A stretch of 64,000 nucleotides of DNA. Origin: Peptococcaceae bacterium BICA1-7 (lineage in GTDB: Bacteria > Bacillota > Desulfotomaculia > Desulfotomaculales > Desulfocucumaceae). The notes under the pieces were generated by a model. The model was not told the DNA's origin. It saw only the letters and a list, made by a program, of their open reading frames with translations, and searched no databases. The DNA is taken from positions 62,001 through 126,000 of the forward strand of contig JUEB01000015.1 of the NCBI GenBank assembly GCA_000802095.1. The letters run 5' to 3'. Of this stretch, positions 59,170 to 64,000 are shown one piece after another; position 1 is the stretch's first letter; each line of letters opens with the position of its first letter. The translations under genes were made by a program, and so were the position numbers.

Positions 59170-59391
59170 GAGGTAAGCAAAGGAAAGGATCCCTTGCTCG
59201 ATAAGAAAGCTGGTGAAAAGCTAAACTTCAAGCAATAGATAGAGTCATTATTATATTTAATACTGGTGCCAATAAATGGTATTTTATCACTGCCCTGCTT
59301 AATGGTCAAGTTAGATTCTGATTGCCTAGGATCTTATAAAACTCTTTTGATTTTGCCTGCCCTCGCAGTTTTATGAAACGAGGTATTTCAT

Positions 59392-60273
59392 ATGGTGGTT
59401 GATATTGACAGCATCAAAATAGTTAACCGGATAAGAAAAAGCTATGGCGATATCCAGGGCCTTGCCGATGATGTCAAAGAGAACGGCCTTATTAATCCTC
59501 CTGTGGTTACACCGGAGCTTGTGTTAATTGCAGGTGAGAGAAGAGTAAAGGCTTGTAAGCTTCTTGGATACCAACAAATTGAAGTCAGGGTTATGACCGT
59601 TAAAGATTTTGAGCACCAACTCAAAATTGAAATATCTGAGAATGAAAGACGCAAGGAGTTTGTGCTAAGTGAACGGGTAGAATGGGCAAGGCGCCTGGAG
59701 CAAGTAGAAAGATTAAAAGCAAAAGAACGTCAGGGGGCAAGGTCAGACATTCAGGAAAATTTTCCTGAATGTGATAAGGGTCAGGTACGGGATAAAGTGG
59801 CCCTGCAAGCTGGCTTTGGATCCGGGAAAAACTATGAGAAGGCTAAGTTCATTGTGGACAACGCCGACAAGGAAACAATCAATCAACTTGATGACGGGCA
59901 AATCAGTATCCATAAAGCATACCAGGAGACAGTTAAAAGAACCCGTCCCACTCAGGCTATGATCCGTAGCGCAGTACAGTATGTTGAAGCTGTAGGAAAA
60001 TACCCCCAATTGGCAACACTGCCACAAAATACCGCTATAAAACGTGCCCGGGAAATGGACAAGGCCCAGGCGGACCTCTCATTATCTCAACCTACCACAA
60101 TCGACCTTATTAACCTGTCTGTCGATGAAATCAAAAATGTTATTGAACAGATATCCGCTGTTAAAATGAAAATTCCGTCAAAATACAACCGACGTTTAAG
60201 CGAGATGGCTCAACTTATTAATGAAATGGCCCAATTTCTAAAATTCGTCCTTGAAAGGGGTAGTAGTAAGTGA
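59392..60273 (+). CDS. ParB/RepB-like nuclease-domain protein
   Basis: Protein of 293 aa with an N-terminal ParB domain (VKENGLINPPVVTPELVLIA, then GERRVKACKLLGYQQIEVRV and a Glu-rich ISENERRKEF segment) and a helical middle containing a HTH-like stretch around 125-180. ATG 59392 follows CGAGGT. It lacks the usual ParA neighbour, and overlaps by 4 bp a second protein with a ParB-type N-terminus. In mobile elements such genes serve segregation or regulation; which applies here is unknown. Confidence 0.82.
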   Translation: MVVDIDSIKIVNRIRKSYGDIQGLADDVKENGLINPPVVTPELVLIAGERRVKACKLLGYQQIEVRVMTVKDFEHQLKIEISENERRKEFVLSERVEWARRLEQVERLKAKERQGARSDIQENFPECDKGQVRDKVALQAGFGSGKNYEKAKFIVDNADKETINQLDDGQISIHKAYQETVKRTRPTQAMIRSAVQYVEAVGKYPQLATLPQNTAIKRAREMDKAQADLSLSQPTTIDLINLSVDEIKNVIEQISAVKMKIPSKYNRRLSEMAQLINEMAQFLKFVLERGSSK

Positions 60274-61073
60274 AATCTGAAGGAAGCTATGAACAGATAC
60301 CGGTGGAGTCTCTTAAAATTGACCGTGACTACCAGCGAAAACTGATGCCGGGGAAAGTCAAGGCCATGGTAAAAAATTACGACCGACAAGCTTTAGGAGT
60401 CCTTGTGGTCAATCGACGTAAGGACGGAGATACTGTGGTTCTTGATGGGCAGCATCGCCTGGAGACATTAAGAATTAAAGGTGTACCGCTGGCTCCCTGC
60501 AAGGTCTACGAAGGCTTGAGCAAAACCGAGGAGGCCCGGATTTTTATCCATTTCAATACCCAGAGAGCCAACCCAAAAGCGATTGATATCTTCAAGGCTC
60601 AGTTGGGATCAAATGATCCGGCAGCTGTAAAGATAAAGGAAATCGTGGAAGGCTGTGGCTACCGGATTAGCTTTAGTAACACTGGCAATGAAACAACGGG
60701 TATTAAATCAGTCAGTGTTCTGACGGCAATATATGAAAAGGGAGGGGAGGAGGTTCTGCATGGCGTCCTTGATATTGTAAAAATGGCTTGGCCTGGAGAC
60801 GCAAGTGCTCTACAGGGTATAGTGCTCCACGGAGTCCATCGATTTCTCAGTGCGTATTCTACAGACGAGAATCTTGATAAAGACCGCTTGGTTTCAAAGC
60901 TCCAACAAACACCGGTTGTAATACTGGTCAACAAGGCAAAAGGATATGCAAAACTTATGCAGGGAAACATGGCCACTAACGTTGCCCGGGCTATGTTAGA
61001 GGTATATAACGAAAGGCTGAAATACAAGCGGTTGCCAAATAAATTTGGAGCCTTTTCAGTAGAACAGGAATAA
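60270..61073 (+). CDS. ParB-N/DUF6551-like protein with DGQHR motif
   Basis: Protein of 267 aa beginning with a ParB-type fold: VESLKIDRDYQRKL, then VVNRRKDGDTVVLDGQHRLE and a FIHFNTQRANPKAID segment, as in DUF6551 and DndB/DGQHR-related proteins. The C-terminal 150 residues are helical. Start ATG-equivalent GTG 60270 overlaps the previous stop by 4 bp, so the two are translationally coupled. Function unknown; nucleic-acid or nucleotide binding is likely from the DGQHR motif. Confidence 0.78.
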   Translation: MKSEGSYEQIPVESLKIDRDYQRKLMPGKVKAMVKNYDRQALGVLVVNRRKDGDTVVLDGQHRLETLRIKGVPLAPCKVYEGLSKTEEARIFIHFNTQRANPKAIDIFKAQLGSNDPAAVKIKEIVEGCGYRISFSNTGNETTGIKSVSVLTAIYEKGGEEVLHGVLDIVKMAWPGDASALQGIVLHGVHRFLSAYSTDENLDKDRLVSKLQQTPVVILVNKAKGYAKLMQGNMATNVARAMLEVYNERLKYKRLPNKFGAFSVEQE

Positions 61074-61078
61074 AGAAA

Positions 61079-61097
61079 AGCCGCTTTTAAAGCGGCA
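61079..61097. other. Hairpin after the ParB/DUF6551 pair
   Basis: GCCGCTTT / AAAGCGGC, an 8-bp stem with almost no loop and no T tract. Possible weak terminator or processing site. Confidence 0.35.
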
Positions 61098-61159
61098 GAA
61101 GGATTTTACGTTTACGAATTCTATCACGTCCTGAAAGCCAAGTCAAGGAGATGGGGCCA

Positions 61160-61432
61160 TTGAAATGCGGTAACTGTGCCATGAGCATAACATTACCCGA
61201 TCGAAATCAGTTAAACAGGCGATGCAATGTCGCAATGAAAATCCTCGGTGAGCTTTCGCAAACTGTGGACCGTGAATGTGATGCGCCAGAAGAAAAACTG
61301 GCCAGTAAGATTAATCAATTAAATGAGAGGCTATATGTATACGCAGGTGAGATTTCGGAAATTCACAACGCTATAACCTGTATACGAAAAATTCAAAGTA
61401 AAAGGCGGGTTGAAAGATGTCTGAAGTCATAA
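61160..61432 (+). CDS. Small cysteine-containing protein, 90 aa
   Basis: TTG 61160 is chosen because AAGGAG lies about 10 nt upstream; ATG 61151 is too close to it. It starts MKCGNCAMSITLPDRNQ, a CxxC pair, then is helical and charged, with two more cysteines near the end (CIRKI..., RCLKS). No family recognised. It overlaps the next small gene. Confidence 0.55.
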   Translation: MKCGNCAMSITLPDRNQLNRRCNVAMKILGELSQTVDRECDAPEEKLASKINQLNERLYVYAGEISEIHNAITCIRKIQSKRRVERCLKS

Positions 61433-61587
61433 GTACATACGGAAACTGTCAGCAATCAGGATGCCAATGCAGATCCTGCGGAAATGACCATAACGGAAAG
61501 TGCCGGGCGGAAACCGGGAACTGTACCGAAGCAGTTCAACAGGGACGTTGCCCCGTCAGTATATGCCCTTATTTTAACCCGAAATAA
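61417..61587 (+). CDS. Small cysteine-rich protein, 56 aa
   Basis: ATG 61417 lies inside the end of the previous gene, 15 bp before its stop, after a GGCGGG site. The peptide has nine cysteines in a zinc-finger-like spread (NCQQSGCQCRSCGN, KCRAETGNC, GRCPVSICPYF). No family recognised; metal binding is likely. The 160 bp after it are G+C-rich with no gene that I can support. Confidence 0.6.
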   Translation: MSEVISTYGNCQQSGCQCRSCGNDHNGKCRAETGNCTEAVQQGRCPVSICPYFNPK

Positions 61588-61748
61588 CATTTTCCCGTTG
61601 GCAGGACTGCTGATGCGGGGGACACCTGGCGGGAATATATAAAATGCCTGCCCGGCGCCCGAAGCCGTAATCCAGGTAGTAGCGGCCGGCTGAGGTTGGG
61701 CGGTCAGGTATTAATAATTCTCAAAGTTCCGAAAGGAGTGAAATATTC

Positions 61749-62270
61749 ATGTCTCAAAACACATGTACACGCTGTAACAGAGCCCTAAAGGATCCCCAGA
61801 GTGTTAAGCGCGGAATGGGACCCATATGCTATCGGGAGTTAGGTGGCGGTATCTTTGAGGCAGATATGGAAGTCGATGAAAAGGAATGGGCCAGGCGGGA
61901 TGAACTGTTAAGGCATGGCGGCGAGGTTGATTTCGGGGTTAACTGGCAATATCCGATTGAGGGGAATTTACTACCCACATTATACACGCTCAGGGTCAGC
62001 GTCCGTTTCAAGGATGAGAATTTCGAAGCTTACGGGATTGTAACTGGGCCGGGGAAAAATGAGGAAGTAATTTTTACCTCCACTCCAGATATAAAAGCAG
62101 CTTACCGGGCTGCTATTGATGCAGGTCCCCGGTGTTCAGCCGAAGCATTTCAGGCATGGAAACAAGGGGCACGGGAAGCACGGAAGATGATGCAAAAAAG
62201 TGGGATAAATAGAGCAACATGCGTTAAGAGGCGTGATGGGACAAGCTCACCAGGCCGTGACTATACCTAA
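61749..62270 (+). CDS. DUF6011-type zinc-ribbon protein
   Basis: Protein of 173 aa. The start CTRCNRALKDPQSVKRGMGP followed by ICYRE is the DUF6011 zinc-ribbon pattern (CxxC ... GxxC). The remaining part has beta strands around YTLRVSVRFKDENFEAYGIV and a helical C-terminus. ATG 61749 follows AAAGGAG. Such proteins are common in phages and elements; function unknown. Confidence 0.75.
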   Translation: MSQNTCTRCNRALKDPQSVKRGMGPICYRELGGGIFEADMEVDEKEWARRDELLRHGGEVDFGVNWQYPIEGNLLPTLYTLRVSVRFKDENFEAYGIVTGPGKNEEVIFTSTPDIKAAYRAAIDAGPRCSAEAFQAWKQGAREARKMMQKSGINRATCVKRRDGTSSPGRDYT

Positions 62271-62343
62271 GGGACCTGGAGTCTCCCTATCAAATTTTTT
62301 GCTTGTCCTTTACTTGGTAAAGCAGCGTAAAGTGGGTGATTTT

Positions 62344-62526
62344 TTGAACGGCACCCTGAACAAAAATTTAAAACTGATAAAGCAGCGTGGGAGATTAGTC
62401 GATACTGCCCAAAAGTATGGCTACAGCGATCCGCGTACATTGAAGGAAAGCAGGAAACTTGACAAATTGGTTATGGAAATGCAAGGGGAAGTTAGGGACA
62501 TAGAAACATTGGCCCATTCGGGTTAG
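62344..62526 (+). CDS. Spo0E-like aspartyl-phosphate phosphatase
   Basis: A 60-aa helical hairpin protein. TTG 62344 follows GGGTGAT and gives a normal length; the frame extends upstream without a ribosome site. LIKQRGRLVDTAQKYGYSDP, then RTLKESRKLDKLVMEMQ, fits the Spo0E signature (start-helix basic residue, turn, and S-x-x-LD motif). Spo0E proteins remove phosphate from Spo0A and delay sporulation. On an integrated element this could keep the host from entering sporulation. Confidence 0.75.
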   Translation: MNGTLNKNLKLIKQRGRLVDTAQKYGYSDPRTLKESRKLDKLVMEMQGEVRDIETLAHSG

Positions 62527-62548
62527 GACATTTTTAGGAGCTGGGAAT

Positions 62549-62815
62549 GTGCATATTGCAAAAACACACCGTTTTATATGCAAGGAAACAGCATATTGCG
62601 CCTTGGCGATGTCAATTTTGACCGAATGTACACCAGAGCAATCATTTGCCAGGCTGGGGGTCAAAGAACCTAAAAAGACTATTACATGTGAGGATATTCA
62701 GGACATGGTCATGCTCAAAGAATCGCTAACCTATAAGCAGATAGGGACGATATACAACCTTTCCGATAAGGCTGTTTTTAATCGAATAAAGAAGTACCGG
62801 AGGGAAAACAGATGA
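62549..62815 (+). CDS. Small helix-turn-helix protein, 88 aa
   Basis: GTG 62549 follows TAGGAG. The C-terminal half (DIQDMVMLKESLTYKQIGTI, then YNLSDKAVFNRIKKYRR) is a helix-turn-helix resembling sigma-70 region 4 or phage late regulators. The N-terminal 30 residues have several cysteines and may be a second small domain. The stop overlaps the next gene start by 4 bp. Probably DNA binding; target unknown. Confidence 0.65.
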   Translation: MHIAKTHRFICKETAYCALAMSILTECTPEQSFARLGVKEPKKTITCEDIQDMVMLKESLTYKQIGTIYNLSDKAVFNRIKKYRRENR

Positions 62816-63321
62816 GAGTCGGTCAACGTAGCCTAATTTGGGGAGTTCATCAGTTTTTATGGCACCCATTAACGGTCCTGTTGGCTTGGTGGTCGTTGTA
62901 TGGTACACCAAACTGGCGGGAGGCAGTATGCATTTTAATCCACGATTGGGGCTACTGGTTTTGTTCTGATATGGACGGCCCCCAGGGGGAGAAGCACCCG
63001 GAGTTTGCTGCGCAGCTGGCCGGGCAGTGGTTTGGCCCGGAGTACCGTGACCTCTGTCTTTATCATTCACGGCACTATGCTAGATTAGCCGGCCGGGATC
63101 CATCCCGGTTGTGCTGGTCGGACAAGTATTCTGTAATTTTTGAGCCATGGTGGTTTTACCTACTCCGGGCATGGGCTGGTGGTGAGCTGAAGGAGTATAG
63201 GCAGAATGCAGCCAGGGACGGGGTAGTTCCCCTGGCGGTGAGCCACCGAGAATGGCACATGTGCATAAGAAACCTTTTTATAAGTCAGGCAAAAGAAAAG
63301 TACATGAATGTTGTGTTTTAA
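62812..63321 (+). CDS. HD-like protein of mobile elements, 169 aa
   Basis: ATG 62812 lies 4 bp inside the preceding gene after GGAGG. The protein has WHPLTVLLAWWSLYGTP, then AVCILIHDWGYWFCSDMDGP, LYHSRHYARLAG and LCWSDKYSVIF, a pattern of spaced H, HD, H and D residues as in small HD-type hydrolases. It is unusually rich in tryptophan. I have not placed it in a named family; metal-dependent hydrolysis of a nucleotide is a guess from the HD pattern. Confidence 0.6.
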   Translation: MRVGQRSLIWGVHQFLWHPLTVLLAWWSLYGTPNWREAVCILIHDWGYWFCSDMDGPQGEKHPEFAAQLAGQWFGPEYRDLCLYHSRHYARLAGRDPSRLCWSDKYSVIFEPWWFYLLRAWAGGELKEYRQNAARDGVVPLAVSHREWHMCIRNLFISQAKEKYMNVVF

Positions 63322-63347
63322 ATCAATAACCAGGGAGCGATGAAATC

Positions 63348-63449
63348 ATGACCCAACCTGAAAGAATAGCCAAGGGCCTCTACTGGGATCGTGCATGGTC
63401 ATTGGTCGGAGGATGCTCAAATGTTAGTCCCGGTTGTGACATATCCTAA
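63348..63449 (+). pseudogene. N-terminal fragment of a DUF5131 (phage Gp37/Gp68-type) protein
   Basis: ATG 63348 follows AGGGAG, giving MTQPERIAKGLYWDRAWSLV, then GGCSNVSPGCDIS and a stop. The WxxxxGCxxVSPGC start is that of DUF5131 proteins, normally over 200 aa with a further CxxC. After the stop the downstream sequence does not continue the family, so the gene is truncated. Confidence 0.65.
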
Positions 63450-63693
63450 CAACCATATGGCGATGTTGAGGCGCACGAAGCAATGGATGTTTTACATGAA
63501 AAAAGGTATGGCCACCGAAATCCGAAATGTTCAAATCGCTAAGCGAAAAGGGCAACTATCATTGTTTGATATGTATGACGCTGAAGACCTTCTCGAAATC
63601 AAGCAGTGCATCTTTGACAGCATCGATCAAATGGTGTGGGATGATGACACATTGGTTGACGAGGGACAAAAATTTGACCCGGAAGTGGCTTAG
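63391..63693 (+). CDS. Hypothetical protein overlapping the DUF5131 fragment
   Basis: The frame starts at GTG 63391 with no clear ribosome site; ATG 63457 (MAMLRRTKQWMFYMKKGMA) is a plausible later start. The second half (YDAEDLLEIKQCIFDSIDQM, VWDDDTLVDEG) is helical and acidic. No family recognised. It may be a fusion product of the deletion that truncated the DUF5131 gene. Confidence 0.45.
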   Translation: MHGHWSEDAQMLVPVVTYPNNHMAMLRRTKQWMFYMKKGMATEIRNVQIAKRKGQLSLFDMYDAEDLLEIKQCIFDSIDQMVWDDDTLVDEGQKFDPEVA

Positions 63694-63777
63694 TAATTGT
63701 TTTAAAGATTTTTGGCCCATATTTGTAAGATGTGGTTGCTGCAAAAACATTCAGTACATAGGTGGGGTGTGTATTTC

Positions 63778-64000
63778 ATGGAAGAGCATTTTAAGCAATA
63801 TTACCTGGAACTTGAAAATGTACCGGATTTGTTAAAATCGGAGGTTAATAAGTATCTCAGAGATAATGAGAACTCAAAGCTATTGGCTATTAAAGCCGTT
63901 GAATCATGCCCATATATAGATAAAAGTATAATAAGTACCAGATTTAGCGCTTTATTTGAAAATGGCAACCTGTTGACGGTATTACATCTGAGTCTTTGTT
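63778..64000 (+). CDS. Hypothetical protein, 3' end outside the window
   Basis: ATG 63778 follows AGGTGGGG. The visible 74 residues (MEEHFKQYYLELENVPDLLK, later NSKLLAIKAVESCPYID) are helical and charged, with no recognised domain. The frame stays open to the window end. Confidence 0.55.
   Translation, partial: MEEHFKQYYLELENVPDLLKSEVNKYLRDNENSKLLAIKAVESCPYIDKSIISTRFSALFENGNLLTVLHLSLC

Larger units (their letters stand above)
57619..64000. mobile_element. One end of a probable integrated element (prophage or ICE), incomplete
   Basis: The region from the tRNA-Cys 3'-end fragment to the window end holds typical element genes: divergent XRE regulators with palindromic operators, a ParB-like and DUF6551 pair, small zinc-finger-like proteins, DUF6011, Spo0E-like, HD-like and truncated DUF5131 genes, and a HicB remnant. 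No integrase, terminase or conjugation gene is inside the window, so type and full extent remain open. Confidence 0.6.

Overview
The window looks like the chromosome of an anaerobic, spore-forming Bacillota, most like the Desulfotomaculum/Pelotomaculum/Peptococcaceae group. This is inferred from gene content: CotF- and YjcZ-like spore proteins, a Spo0E-like phosphatase, DUF1540, S-layer (SLH) anchoring, two-subunit oxygen-sensitive class I fumarases, an SdhCDBA-type complex, TTT and TAXI-TRAP transporters, and Shine-Dalgarno sites of the AGGAGG type with many TTG/GTG starts. No rRNA, intact tRNA or CRISPR array is present.

Region 1 (0-3.7 kb): the tail of an unidentified gene and a secreted SLH protein with a very acidic tandem-repeat region.

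Region 2 (3.8-28.7 kb): an organic-acid/sulfonate catabolic block. It holds slcC-like and comC-like dehydrogenases plus a class I fumarase pair (one minus-strand operon); a mandelate-racemase-family enzyme plus a tripartite tricarboxylate transporter; a FadR-type GntR regulator; an ArsB/NhaD-type permease plus a TauE-type (sulfite/sulfonate exporter family) permease; a second fumarase pair with sdhCDBA; a divergent UxaA-like protein; a TAXI-TRAP transporter; a small/large pair that best fits (2R)-sulfolactate sulfo-lyase SuyAB; and an SSS permease. Seven promoters across this block (before slcC, the racemase gene, fadR, the ArsB-like gene, fumarase 2, TRAP and suyA) carry a GGTNNNACC/TGGTANTACCA-type operator, mostly just downstream of the -10 box. 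I read the block as one FadR-family regulon for uptake and desulfonation of 3-sulfolactate, a malate analogue, joined to fumarate/succinate metabolism.

Region 3 (29-36 kb): DUF1540, then a beta-oxidation operon (fadN-fadA-fadE order) with a TetR-type FadR gene behind it and a matching operator in front. Region 4 (36-40.7 kb): a YdcF/SanA-family protein, an AraC regulator, small membrane proteins, a c-di-AMP (ydaO-type) riboswitch ahead of a LysM-NlpC/P60 hydrolase, and RarD.

Region 5 (40.9-53.6 kb): three adjacent, G+C-rich, very large genes (1314, 686 and 2198 aa) without signal peptides. They form a likely undescribed operon: FnIII-like modules, a lysozyme-like segment and a giant beta-strand-rich protein.

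Region 6 (53.6-57.6 kb): an AT-rich junkyard of gene fragments and spore genes, punctuated by three degenerate copies of a tRNA-Cys 3' half and its terminator. Region 7 (57.6-64 kb): it starts at a tRNA-Cys 3'-end att-like site and contains divergent XRE regulators, a ParB/DUF6551 pair, a Spo0E-like gene and truncated phage-type genes. I interpret it as one end of an integrated element that continues past the window.
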